Source: Plasmodiophora brassicae (Eukaryota > Endomyxa: Phytomyxea > Phytomyxea > Plasmodiophorida). From it: DNA of 64,000 nucleotides. The stretch spans positions 1,116,001 through 1,180,000 of the forward strand of contig CP145414.1 of NCBI GenBank assembly GCA_036867785.1, in the 5' to 3' direction. A model generated the notes under the pieces. It searched no databases, was not told where the DNA came from, and worked only from the letters and a program-made list of their open reading frames with translations. Position numbers and translations under genes: made by a program. Of this stretch, positions 54,599 to 64,000 are shown piece after piece (the first letter of the stretch is position 1; every line of letters starts with the position of its first letter).

Positions 54599-57009
54599 AT
54601 GGCAGTAACCGCGACCCGTCGTTTCTTCGCCATTGCTCTTGCCACAGGTAGCGACGAAGACTGCATCACTGATGATCGGGATCTCAGCGTCTCTCATCTG
54701 GGGCAGCTCTCCTGTGTGTTGCACCGTCCGCGCAGGCAGCGAACGTCTTGTACGATCGTGTGAAGCCCACGGCGCGTGGGCATCGTCGCTAACCGCCCGC
54801 CACGTAGGTATCTGAACAACACTCATTTATCCGGCGCCATCAACGCGACGACCTTCAGTAACGTGACCAACCCCGGTGGCATTCGTGAGATGTATATGGG
54901 CGTCGATTCGACACGCGATCAGCGAGCGCTGATTACCACACCTACGTAGGTACCTGGATAAGAACGCTATCACAGCTGTCCGGGCGGGCACTTTCTCTGC
55001 ATTCCATGGCCTAACGTACCTGGACCTATCCCGCAACAACATCACCATCGTCCATGCGCTGGCGTTTGCGAACCTCACCACGCTGACGACACTGTCGGTC
55101 GCCTGTCTGGTGTTGCGTTACCGTAGGCCTAATCGGGCATGGCCTGCAGCCGTCTCAATTCCAACTTGATCACATCAATCCCTGCAACGCTGTTCGGTGG
55201 ATTGACGGCGCTGACAGCATTGTATGCGTTGCCGTGGTCCTGGTCGGGCTCTTGGGGATTGACGCTTGACGTCTAACAGGTACTTGTCGAGCAACCCGTT
55301 CGTGTCATTGCCGGCTCACCTGTTTGACCCGCTAAAGAGCTTGGCGACACTGTTCGTGACGCATGCCATCCCAGCCATCCGCCGATCATCGCTGATCGAT
55401 GGTACTTAGGGATCTCACCGCAAGCAAGCAGACCCAGATCGGGTCACTCGATTTCGCCAACATGACAAAGACGCTGACGACATTGTATGGCAATGCGAAG
55501 GAACGGACATGCGCTCGAAATATTTACGCCAGTTAGGTCTTTGGGTGGCCCGCAGCTAACGCTGGTCAGTATCGGCGCGTTCGACCCTCTCGTCAACGTT
55601 ACGCAACTGTAGGTCGTTGCGATGGATTTCGGTGCACAACCTGAACGCTTCGGCCAGGACGCTCTGGCAAGTGGGCCTAACGGACTGGCCTGCACCCCGT
55701 CTGTTCCGGAACATAACATCGCTGACGACATTGTGAGTATTGCGAGCAGGACGGGGAGGCCAGACTGACCATGTGTCCGTCAGGCGTGTCTCTGCGCCGG
55801 CCCTCCATGGCCTACCCGCGAACGGGCTCACGACGTTGTCGAACCTGCAGACTCTGTCCGTCACATCCGACACTAGCCGAGTGTCTGCTGGATGACGGGT
55901 TCCCACAGGGACCTGGACGGTTCCGGATTGCAGTACATGGCTCCAGGGGCCCTGGATCCGTTACGCAAGCTGACGCTCCTGGACCTGTCCCGTCAGGTGG
56001 CCCCGTTCCCGATCACGTGGCTCCATCCCGACATCTTCCGCAACCTGACGAGTTACACATCGACACTGTACACCCGCATCGAGCCCGGATCCTAACACCA
56101 AGCCACTGACCCGCACCGGCACAGCAACCTGACAGCAATGCTCCCATACCTAACCTGTTTGCCGAAACCACCGCCAAACGGGCACAACTTCACGACCGCC
56201 CTGCCTCGATGCGGGTCAGGCCGCGGGTAATCTGACAACGTGCCACCAGTACTGATCACCGCCACAGGACGACGCGCCCTACGACTCGCCGGCCAACCAC
56301 CAGGCCCCCGAAACGGAAAACAAGCACTGCTGCGAAACGTTAGTCGCAGGAACGATATCCATTTGTCGTCGTCTCAGTGAAATTGCAACATGTAGCGAAC
56401 GTCGGGCTGTACACCTATGTGAACTTCACGTTGGGGACACTGTTCGCGAACCGGACCGTGTTTGAGTCGACATTGACATCGACGCTGGTCAACGGGCTTC
56501 GCGCCAGCAGCATCAACGATACGTTCGCGATTACTGTTCTGGCCGACGTGGCGCACAACAAGACGAACAGAACGGACGTCGCCCTGCAGGTCAGCGTGCG
56601 GAACCTGGCGAACGTCAACACGGTTCGGGGGACGCTGTCGACACTGGTGGCACGCGACAACGTGTTCCTGAGCAACTCGACCATCTTCAGCACGATCGTC
56701 CGGTCATCGTTGAAGATCACGAAGTTGTGCAGCTGGACGTCGACGCTGTTCCTCCAGTGGCAGGTCTCGTGCGTGAAGCTGTCGACGACGCCGATGGTCA
56801 CCACGAAGTTCAACGTCACATATCGTCCGCCTCAGGTGTACAACACGCCGGGGCAGTCCACCGAATCGAACCTGGCCTGGTACCTGGGCGGCGCCGCCGC
56901 CATCCTGGTCGTCGCCCTCGGTGGCCTCGTCCTGCTGAAACTCCTAACCAAGAAAGACGAGGAGGCCCTCGTTCGGCGCCGCCCGAAGCGCTCGTCTCCC
57001 CGGGTCTGA
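54599..57009 (+). CDS. LRR receptor-like type I membrane protein with many short introns
   Basis: A possible first exon (MAVTATRRFFAIALAT) at 54599 looks like a signal peptide. From 54.8 to 56.1 kb a series of short exons each carries about one leucine-rich repeat (YLNNTHLSGAINATTFSNVT, LTYLDLSRNNITIVHALAFA, SNPFVSLPAHLFDPLKSLAT, LVSIGAFDPLVNVTQL, FRNITSLTTL). The introns lie at nearly the same place in each repeat, just after the L-T-T-L. The last exon (56377-57009) encodes an Asn-glycosylation-rich stalk (KTNRTDVALQVSVRNLANVN), one transmembrane span (LAWYLGGAAAILVVALGGLV) and a basic tail (RRRPKRSSPRV). No kinase domain. Likely a surface recognition protein. The 5' end and several junctions are approximate. 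Confidence 0.6.
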
Positions 57010-57286
57010 CCTCGTACCGGATGTTGACTGGTGCAATCACGCTGGCAATAAACCCTGCGCGCACCTTTGTCGAGTAGCGGCACCTGGCATCTGCGCAACT
57101 GGACTGACAGCAGTCTGCCAACCGGGCTGCTGCTTCCGACAAGGCTTGTCCCGCCGGGGAACGGGCCCTGCTTCAGCCAAACAGTGCGTGGCCTGCAGTT
57201 TCGAAGTCGTCCTCTGGACCCGGCCGCATGCAGTTCACGACGGGTGGTGCGCAGTCGTGTGCGTGCTTTTGCCGCGCATCAATGGC

Positions 57287-58552
57287 ATGATGCTCAGCGG
57301 CCGCTCGATCTGCCGCAGGGTATGGCGCCGCGGCATGGGAAACCTGGGCCACGCCGACAACCTGCTGAACCCGACCTACGGGCGCCTGGCCAGCTCGAAA
57401 TACGTGCGCAACTACGACCCGCTGCACAGCGGGCCGCCGCCGTTCGGGATGTACAGGGCGTTCCTGGCCAAACCGTCGGTCTCGTATGCGATTCGCGTCC
57501 TGGATTTCGAGGTCGACCGCGACCGCGGATGGACTGTGTTCCAGCGCGCTCTCGACTGCGACAAACCACCAAACTCGTTGCTGTTCGAGAAGATGATGCG
57601 CTTCTGCAAGCGGTTCTCCCCGTCCAAAGCCCCTGCCGTACTGGACGTTGCGGTCCGTCGCCATATCGCTGTCAGTCATGCGACCATGCGCGATTTCCTG
57701 GACTCCTGCCTGCAAACGACGCCACCGATGGCTCGTGAAGCCATCGATTTCTACCGGAAATGTGGCATGCGTGGCCCGATGTCGGTGATTGCGATCGTTG
57801 AGATGTGCAAGTCGGCGGGGCATCCCGAGTGGGGCATCTTCCTTGTGCAGGACAGCATCGAGCACAGCCTTGAGTTCAGCCACAAACTGGTCGCATTGCT
57901 CGCCGAGTGCTGTGGCGCCGGTGCGGGATCTCCAGAGGCGGCCGACGCCGCTGAACAGTTGCTGGCCCTGATGCCTTCGACATTGATCCGGGGCGCTCCA
58001 GAGCGAAATTCATTCCCGAACCTGGTCGAAGCCCTGCTTGGTGATAGTCGTTCCGTCCGTGCCCATGACGTGCTGCTGCTCATGGATAGGTACGGGTACG
58101 TGCCGTCTCAAGAAACGTACTCGGACGTGCTGTCGTCACTTGCCCAGGCTGACCGAACGAATCGGGCGCTGGACCTGCTCCGCAATATGGCGAACCGCAA
58201 ACGGGTCGCCAATGCTGGCTCGTTCGCCGAATTGGTCGACTCCTGCAGGCGCCGCTCGGATGTCGCATCGGTCACCGAGTTGCACCGGTATGCGAATGAG
58301 CACAGCGCGCTGCTCTTGGACCACCGCGTGGCCAGTGCGTTTATCGGCGCCTATGGGTCATTCGCGGATCGCCCGGCCTTGGAAACCTTGCACGAGCATG
58401 CCGGTAACAATGGCCTAGTCGACGACGAATCCATCGCGCACGCCTTCGAGTCTGCGTTTACCCGGTGCGACGCCGACAGAGTTGGCGCCCCACGAGCTGA
58501 TCAAGACCTGCGCGTCAGGAGCGGTGGTCGTGGGGAATTAACAGTGGGGTAA
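57287..58552 (+). CDS. pentatricopeptide-repeat (PPR) protein, probably mitochondrial
   Basis: Single exon of about 421 residues, ATG 57287 to TAA 58550-58552. The N terminus (MMLSGRSICRRVWRRG) is basic and without acidic residues, as in a mitochondrial presequence. Helical-hairpin repeats follow: SVSYAIRVLDFEVDRDRGWT, YRKCGMRGPMSVIAIVEMCK, LLLMDRYGYVPSQETYSDVL, SSLAQADRTNRALDLLRNMA, NAGSFAELVDSCRRRSDVAS. These are PPR-like with the typical Y-x-x-x-L and A-x-x-L positions. PPR proteins bind organellar RNA. Confidence 0.75.
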   Translation: MMLSGRSICRRVWRRGMGNLGHADNLLNPTYGRLASSKYVRNYDPLHSGPPPFGMYRAFLAKPSVSYAIRVLDFEVDRDRGWTVFQRALDCDKPPNSLLFEKMMRFCKRFSPSKAPAVLDVAVRRHIAVSHATMRDFLDSCLQTTPPMAREAIDFYRKCGMRGPMSVIAIVEMCKSAGHPEWGIFLVQDSIEHSLEFSHKLVALLAECCGAGAGSPEAADAAEQLLALMPSTLIRGAPERNSFPNLVEALLGDSRSVRAHDVLLLMDRYGYVPSQETYSDVLSSLAQADRTNRALDLLRNMANRKRVANAGSFAELVDSCRRRSDVASVTELHRYANEHSALLLDHRVASAFIGAYGSFADRPALETLHEHAGNNGLVDDESIAHAFESAFTRCDADRVGAPRADQDLRVRSGGRGELTVG

Positions 58553-58584
58553 CATTGCTCGCTTTATGTATATATACGCGCTGG

Positions 58585-59475
58585 CTATACATTCCATCGT
58601 CCGTCAGCGTCCGGGATGCAGAAGATCAGAGCGAACAGCGCGATCGATTTGCAGAACGCCCGCCGGACGACCTCTTGGGTATACGCCTTCGCCTTACGCT
58701 TCAGGGCTTCATCTTGGATTGGGCGAATGGTCCCGTCAACGTCAGCCGTTTCGCCACGTCTAGCAACAATTATACAGAATTTCGATCGCCAGTTCTCGAA
58801 ACAGTAGCCAACGGCCAAACAAGGAAGAATCAAGAGGAGTCGGTACAGGATCGACGCGCGTAGACCAACCATAAGAGACAAACTTGTCAACAGGACTACG
58901 CTAGATGCAAAGAAGCAATTCCGCCTCAGACAGATCCCTTTCGCCCCCAAGTTCTGCGTGACCTGACGATCGATCCAGCGAGGGAACGCACCATGTCTCA
59001 TCATGCGATAGGTCTCTTGCTTGGCGGACTGTAAACGACTCGGTTCCACGCGACGATAGGCCTCGAACTCGTCGAGGATTCTCTGCCTGGTACAGCCATT
59101 GATGTTGATCATCTCGGGAGCGTCATCCTTGATGTACTTCTCTACGATGCCGGTAAGGAGCCGCTTGACGACATCGCACGATCCCGATTCACACGCCTCC
59201 TCGTACTGAACGACATCCATGTAGAATCGGATGTTCTCCGCGCTGAATTCGACGTTATCCAGGAACCTCGTGAAGCCGTCCAGCGTCAGCGGAAACGCCG
59301 TCTTGCCCTGGAGGAGGTCGTCGAAATCGACGATCGTGTCAGCGCCACCGCTCGTTGACAACTCCGGGTCAACCGCCACGATCTCATGCGGCGAAGCGTA
59401 TGCCAGGACGACCATCGTCGATAGGTCTAACGCGAGAAGTATCTGACGCGGTTGCCCGTTACTGGCATGCGCCAT
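58585..59475 (-). CDS. RGS-domain protein with C-terminal membrane segments
   Basis: Single exon of 296 residues, ATG 59475-59473 to TAG 58587-58585. The RGS domain spans about 45-180: VDFDDLLQGKTAFPLTLDGF, TRFLDNVEFSAENIRFYMDV, YIKDDAPEMININGCTRQRI, SAKQETYRMMRHGAFPRWI. Three hydrophobic segments follow (FFASSVVLLTSLSLMVG, LYRLLLILPCLAVGYCF, CKSIALFALIFCIP). RGS first and membrane spans last is the reverse of the tandem 7TM-RGS pair 11 kb upstream. It is probably a membrane-tethered GAP for a G-alpha. Confidence 0.75.
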   Translation of the reverse strand: MAHASNGQPRQILLALDLSTMVVLAYASPHEIVAVDPELSTSGGADTIVDFDDLLQGKTAFPLTLDGFTRFLDNVEFSAENIRFYMDVVQYEEACESGSCDVVKRLLTGIVEKYIKDDAPEMININGCTRQRILDEFEAYRRVEPSRLQSAKQETYRMMRHGAFPRWIDRQVTQNLGAKGICLRRNCFFASSVVLLTSLSLMVGLRASILYRLLLILPCLAVGYCFENWRSKFCIIVARRGETADVDGTIRPIQDEALKRKAKAYTQEVVRRAFCKSIALFALIFCIPDADGRWNV

Positions 59476-59841
59476 GGGCCAGGGCCCACACCAGTTGAGT
59501 CAATCCAAATCCCGATGGCCGACACACGTGGACCGCCCGTGATACGATGAGGAATCTGCACATTCCGCAATTGCGAACCCCGTCCATGTGGAGTCACGGC
59601 TCTGCACTCCCAAGCAGCGGAACGATCGACATACCGGCACGATGGGGCCGCAAAACTGTGTCCCACACACGAGGTGCATGCCCCCTTACAAAAAGTCCGT
59701 CCATCGCCACTCCGGCCATGGCCCCGTGGTACCAAAATTGGACCATCGCCGGCACTGCCTGGCCTGTCGTCCGTCCGTTCGGCGCGTGCCACGGGATCGT
59801 TGACGGGATCCCCGTCGTCGCCGCGGGACTTGTGGTCAACG

Positions 59842-61068
59842 ATGGCGCCCGGCCTTTGCTCGATTCCCGTCGAGGTGTTCGCCAATGTGGGCCGGTTCGT
59901 GGCCGGCCCGGACACGGGCGCCGTCTTGCGCCTGCTGTCGGATGTGGCCATGGTCGACGACGCGTGCTGCTCGTATGCGACGTGCGCGCTTCCGGCGTGC
60001 GCTCTGGATTCTTTGCGGCGGAGTCTGCTGTACGATCCAGCGCTGGTCAGCATAGCGAAACACCGCCATGGACAACGACATGTTGACATGACGGCGTCCC
60101 GTGTCTCCGCCGTTGCTCTGGCGTTCTCTCGGTGTATCTCCCGATATGTCTCGAACAACGCCACTGACGTTCGCGTTCAGCGCGGTGCGGCGCTGTCGAC
60201 GACATTGCAATTGGCACAATACGTCGAACATGACGGGATGGTCTTCACGGTTGCCACAATGCTATACGGCGATCGTCGCGCCGACGCGTTCTACAATGAC
60301 CTCCTCGTCTGTCTGAATACGGCATGCACGACGGGAAACGTGGGCCGAGTCAGGCGTATCCTAAGGGAAACATCCCACCTCCCCAATGTGTTCCCGTGTG
60401 ACCTACTCTACGAGACCGGATTACGACACCTGCTAACGGCAGAGCGGGATCCAATCGATTGTGCGCTGAGAATCCTGAACGACCGTCGCGCGAATCCGCC
60501 ATTAGCAGCAGATCGTGTTGCGACAGGCAGAGGCAGCCCGACTCGGCAGGAATGGGTGGCGTTCGAACGATGGCGATCAACGATTTCTATACGGCGGCCG
60601 CGCCTGCTGAGTGCGCACGAGATCCTGGTTGGGCGAGGGCTAACCGCCACTGACATCTGCTTCCTGTATGCACTCGCTGCTCAACGAGGCCTGTTGGCGT
60701 TGTTCTGGTGCCGTGTCACGTCGATCTTGCACCACGCGCGTATATCGTACTCCGACCTGATCGTCGCTTCTCGTAGTGACGCGCGGTTCGCCAGCCTGGG
60801 ACAGGTGCTCCAGTCGCGAACGTCGCCGGACGGGTTTCTTCTGAACAGGAAGTGCAAGTTTGTCATCGGCCGCAACATCCTCTTCGTCATCATCATGCTG
60901 GTCGTCGCCCTGTCCAAAACGATCCCCAGCGATCTTGGTCGCGCCTTCCGCGTCATCGCCATCGTCGTTTCCGCCTGGGTCATCTTCGCCGCCGTCCAGG
61001 TCGTCCACTCCCTCGTACAGCACCGCGATGCGCATCGTTCCCGCCGGTATCCCGCCCGCCCTCGGTAA
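59842..61068 (+). CDS. hypothetical protein with C-terminal double membrane span
   Basis: Single exon of 408 residues from ATG 59842 (the frame is open further upstream to 59674). The N terminus LCSIPVEVFANVGRFVAGPD looks like an F-box-like or structural helix, followed by helical repeats (GNVGRVRRILRETSHLPNVF; TATDICFLYALAAQRGLLAL) with an ankyrin/HEAT feel. Two membrane segments close the protein (NILFVIIMLVVALSKTI, VIAIVVSAWVIFAAVQVVH). It is divergent from the RGS gene. No family is recognised. Confidence 0.55.
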   Translation: MAPGLCSIPVEVFANVGRFVAGPDTGAVLRLLSDVAMVDDACCSYATCALPACALDSLRRSLLYDPALVSIAKHRHGQRHVDMTASRVSAVALAFSRCISRYVSNNATDVRVQRGAALSTTLQLAQYVEHDGMVFTVATMLYGDRRADAFYNDLLVCLNTACTTGNVGRVRRILRETSHLPNVFPCDLLYETGLRHLLTAERDPIDCALRILNDRRANPPLAADRVATGRGSPTRQEWVAFERWRSTISIRRPRLLSAHEILVGRGLTATDICFLYALAAQRGLLALFWCRVTSILHHARISYSDLIVASRSDARFASLGQVLQSRTSPDGFLLNRKCKFVIGRNILFVIIMLVVALSKTIPSDLGRAFRVIAIVVSAWVIFAAVQVVHSLVQHRDAHRSRRYPARPR

Positions 61069-61175
61069 ACCTACATACCTTCTGCATGCCTCGCATTCGT
61101 TCACGTTTATGGAGACCAAATACACATACGTGCATTGCCATTGCGTCAGTTTCGGCGACTGTCGACCCGCACCTT

Positions 61176-62861
61176 ATGTGGCACGTAACGCGTGGTCGTC
61201 GTGTGGCGGTGTCGTCGTTCCAGTCGATCATTCGACGGGGTTTTGCAACATCGACGACGACGATGACGCACGACGCGAAGGTCGACGAGAGCAGCCGCAT
61301 CAAGGTGGGTCGAAGGGAAGCGCGGCGCACGCCAAGGGTCCGATGATCGGTGGGTTCCAGGTCGGGCAGCTGGACGTGCCGCCCCGTGTGCTGTTGGGCC
61401 CTGGGCCGTCGAACGCGCACCCGCGCGTCCTGCAGGCGCTGTCGATGCGACAGATCGGGCACCTGGACCCGAAGTTCATTGACATCATGTCGGAGAACCA
61501 GCAACTGTTGCGCTATGCATTCCAGACAAAGAACAAGGTTGGTCCCGTTATTCACTGTTGACGTCGTTTCGTTATTGACGCGTTCGCTACCAGGTAACGA
61601 TCCCCGTCTCCGGAACCGGCTCTGCGGCCATGGAAGCCTGCTTCGCGAACCTCGTCGAACCTGGTGATACAGGTCTCCCGTCCGCTGCCGGCCTGCGTAT
61701 CTGCACCTGATTCGTGCGCGCTCGATCAGTGCTTGTCTTCACTGCAGGGTACTTTGCCCTGCGGATGATTGACATGGCAGAGCGGTATGGCGGCAAGGTC
61801 GCCAAGGTGGTGAAACCGTGGGGCAGCGCCTTCACACTTGATGAAATCCGTGCTGGCCTTGAACAGTACTCGCCCAAGATTGTCGGCATCGTCCATGCGG
61901 TACAAATTCGGTCACCGGCGTCCCGTGCAGTGGTACTGAATGTGCTATAGGACACGAGTACCGGAGTCCTGCAGCCAATGGAAGGCGTCGGCGAACTCGT
62001 CCACAAGCACAATGCGTTGCTCATCCTCGACACGGTGACCAGCCTTGGCGGCATACCGTTATTCATCGATCAATGGGATGTCGACGCGGCTTACTCTGGT
62101 AGCCAGAAATGCCTGTCGTGCCCGCCAGGTTGGTACACTGCGGCCCCGTTTCGCAGTCAGCCTTTGAGCTGAAACTCATCATCTCAGGAATTGCCCCTGT
62201 AACGCTTAATGATCGCGCAATGCAGAAGGTCAACAACCGCAAATCTAAGGTGGGTTGACCCTGAGATCGCGTCGCATTCGCCTGATCCACTGGCCAGGTC
62301 GCCAATTGGTATCTGGACCTGACGATGGTCGGCAAATACTGGGGAAGTGAGCGCACGTACCATCACACGGCGCCCATCAACATGTATGTGCGGTGATGAG
62401 TCCCTTTGCCGATACGGTTCTCATGCCAGAATATCCAGGAACTATGCGCTCAGGGAAGCTCTTCGCTTAGTGAGCGAAGAAGGCCTGGAGGCGCGTTGGA
62501 AGCGTCATGCCGACAACGCTAAACTATTCGCGGCGCGCCTGAAGGACATTGGCCTAGAGTGTTTCATCCCCGAAGCGACTCGCCTGAGCACCTTGATATC
62601 TGTTACCGTTCCCAATGGCATCGATGCCAAGGCGGCCTGCAAGTACTGCCTGGACACCTTTAACGTCGAAATCGGCGGCGGCCTTGGCGAGCTCGCTGGC
62701 AAGATCTTCCGCGTTGGTACGACCTCTACGTGGAATCGGTTTCGCGATCCTTGTGCGTTGATTGTTCTCTTACAGGTCTCATGGGGTTCAACAGTCGGCG
62801 TGAGAACATTGAGCTGTGCTGTGCTGCTCTCAAGGCTGCTCTAGATGAGCAACGCAAGTAA
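61176..62861 (+). CDS. AGXT: alanine-glyoxylate / serine-pyruvate aminotransferase, mitochondrial
   Basis: About eight exons. A presequence exon ([20 protein letters not shown]) points to mitochondria. Splicing joins DESSRIK to [20 protein letters not shown]. Then [98 protein letters not shown], and the PLP lysine in [13 protein letters not shown]. It ends with [51 protein letters not shown] and [19 protein letters not shown]. All fold-type I landmarks are present. It detoxifies glyoxylate or converts serine and pyruvate. Confidence 0.92.
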
Positions 62862-62985
62862 CCGCGTTACGCCACTGGGCAATTAATACAGACCCGACAG
62901 TCCGGCCAGGATGCGTTGAGCGGGTTTCGCTGTCGTCGAATTACTAGAATGTGTAGAATATTACGACCAATGTGAATGAGGGCGA

Positions 62986-63543
62986 TCAGTAAACGGCGCC
63001 ACCGTCGTCCAGCGTGTACGGTATCTCAACGTAGTCATCGATGGGCAGTGGCTCTTCGCCCGTCCACCAGCGCCGAACATACTGGCCGATCACACTGAGC
63101 GGACCCGCTAAGGGCCCGTCGTTACCATCACTGTCGTACACGTCGTCAAGGTCCTCCAGGTACTCTAGCCGAAGCTGTGCATGGCGATGGCCTCGCGCGG
63201 CAGCCCTCCTGTAGAAATGCATCGCCAGGGCAGCATCGGCGACGATCGCATCGGATCCCTGTTCCAGCAGCCGCCCGACCTCAAACTCGGCATCGCGATG
63301 CCCACGAAGCGCCCGCCCAAACAGGCCACCTTGTGGACTTGCCCGGTCGATCAGCACGGACACAGCACGCCCAGCCATCCCCGACAGCGCCCGCAGTAGG
63401 CCAGGCAGGGCGGCGCCCGTTCCGGCACGCCGGCGCGCGGCGACCGGCTCGCACGCCATTTCACGCTCGACGGCGGCCCGGTCAACGATGACATACGTGC
63501 CCATGTCGCAGTACATCGTCAGCAGGCCCAGGTCCCGCGACAT
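62986..63543 (-). CDS. Sel1-repeat protein
   Basis: From ATG 63543-63541 the frame gives about 185 residues, stop 62988-62986; the frame is open further upstream, so an upstream exon may exist. Two Sel1-like units are seen: GHRDAEFEVGRLLEQGSDA and AALAMHFYRRAAARGHRHAQ, with the A-x-x-x-Y-x-x-A-A-x-x-G-H signature. An acidic C-terminal tail (YLEDLDDVYDSDGND) follows. Sel1 repeats are helical adaptors; the function here is unknown. Confidence 0.65.
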   Translation of the reverse strand: MSRDLGLLTMYCDMGTYVIVDRAAVEREMACEPVAARRRAGTGAALPGLLRALSGMAGRAVSVLIDRASPQGGLFGRALRGHRDAEFEVGRLLEQGSDAIVADAALAMHFYRRAAARGHRHAQLRLEYLEDLDDVYDSDGNDGPLAGPLSVIGQYVRRWWTGEEPLPIDDYVEIPYTLDDGGAVY

Positions 63544-63681
63544 GGTCCCGTTGCCCCGTTCATGAAAAATGGCCGGCACCGACGCGGCGTCGCGCAACAA
63601 AGGCCTATACCCGCGCGAACTACTTCACGTGCCGCTGCCTCCGAGCCGAGCACTGGGGGGCATGCAGCTATAGCGGGTCAG

Positions 63682-64000
63682 CAGTCACGCACCGCCCTGG
63701 AATAGATGGCGATGGCGCCATCGGCGCGGATCGTCGAGGCATCGCTGTCGTGGTGCTAACGAAACCTGTCCGAAACGTGGACAGATGGCAGGAACGCTCG
63801 GTGCTGCTAGCCTGCTTGTTGCCACAAGCACTGTCACCCGGACGGTATGACGTGGTGCCGCCACATAAACACGGTAACCCACATGATGTATTGCAAGCGG
63901 TCATGGAGCCGGGCTGGTTGTCGGCTGCGAGGATTCGGTGGGGCCGCTCGTGGACGTGGACGATACAGGGTCGCAGGCAGGGCCACAGGATTTACCTTTC
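63682..64000 (+). CDS. partial gene running off the right edge
   Basis: A + strand frame from about 63683 is open to the last base: THRPGIDGDGAIGADRRG, IAVVVLTKPVRNVDRWQERS, VLLACLLPQALSPGRYDVVP, PHKHGNPHDVLQAVMEPGWL. Composition is coding-like. It probably starts after an AG at 63680-63681 or is part of a longer exon. No stop is in the window. No family is recognised. Confidence 0.4.

Overview
This is a gene-dense, GC-rich stretch of a protist nuclear genome. About 44 protein genes sit on both strands, usually 50-250 bp apart. Most are interrupted by very short GT-AG introns. Those I could place by protein homology are mostly 42-66 nt, a few 77-104 nt. IFT43 (51986-52729) implies a flagellated stage. 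The short introns, the high GC and the 7TM-RGS and LRR membrane proteins would fit a plasmodiophorid-like rhizarian, but that assignment is a guess; 'flagellated unicellular eukaryote' is the firm part. I see no rRNA, tRNA or CRISPR array, and no retrovirus-like or Polinton-like remains.

Layout. 0.9-7.3 kb: a CARMIL-GAP-type actin regulator, RNA polymerase III subunit RPC11, a glutathione peroxidase and a REXO4-type exonuclease. 7.83-11.67 kb: a complete-looking piggyBac-like DNA transposon with 13-bp inverted ends and a TTAC duplication. Its intron-containing transposase carries a YqaJ-like PD-(D/E)XK nuclease plus a SAP domain between the second and third DDE aspartates. 11.8-26 kb: an RRM protein, two single-pass membrane proteins, a WD40 protein, an RBM24/38-like RRM protein, the tRNA 2-thiouridylase TRMU, USP14/Ubp6, a Thg1-like protein, a papain-family protease and two unknowns. 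26.4-37.5 kb: an AF4/FMR2-like protein, RPA1, a short mitochondrial-type ThrRS, a large unknown protein and a dCTPP1-type MazG pyrophosphatase. 37.6-40.5 kb: an odd segment bracketed by two diverged direct repeats and containing a 140-bp-arm foldback palindrome. 40.6-44.4 kb: an ENA-like P-type ATPase. 44.5-47.5 kb: tandem 7TM-RGS paralogs. 47.5-64 kb: an INO80B-like zf-HIT protein, the cohesin kleisin RAD21, a small secreted cysteine-rich protein, IFT43, a type II Golgi-like protein, an LRR receptor-like protein, a PPR protein, an RGS protein with C-terminal membrane segments, a membrane protein, a mitochondrial alanine-glyoxylate-type aminotransferase and a Sel1-repeat protein.

Functional themes are organelle maintenance (TRMU, ThrRS, PPR, aminotransferase), chromatin and genome integrity (RAD21, INO80B, RPA1, dCTPP1, AF4-like), and G-protein/Rho signalling (CARMIL-GAP, three RGS proteins). 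Nothing suggests operons. The strongest leads are the nuclease-bearing transposase and the palindromic segment.
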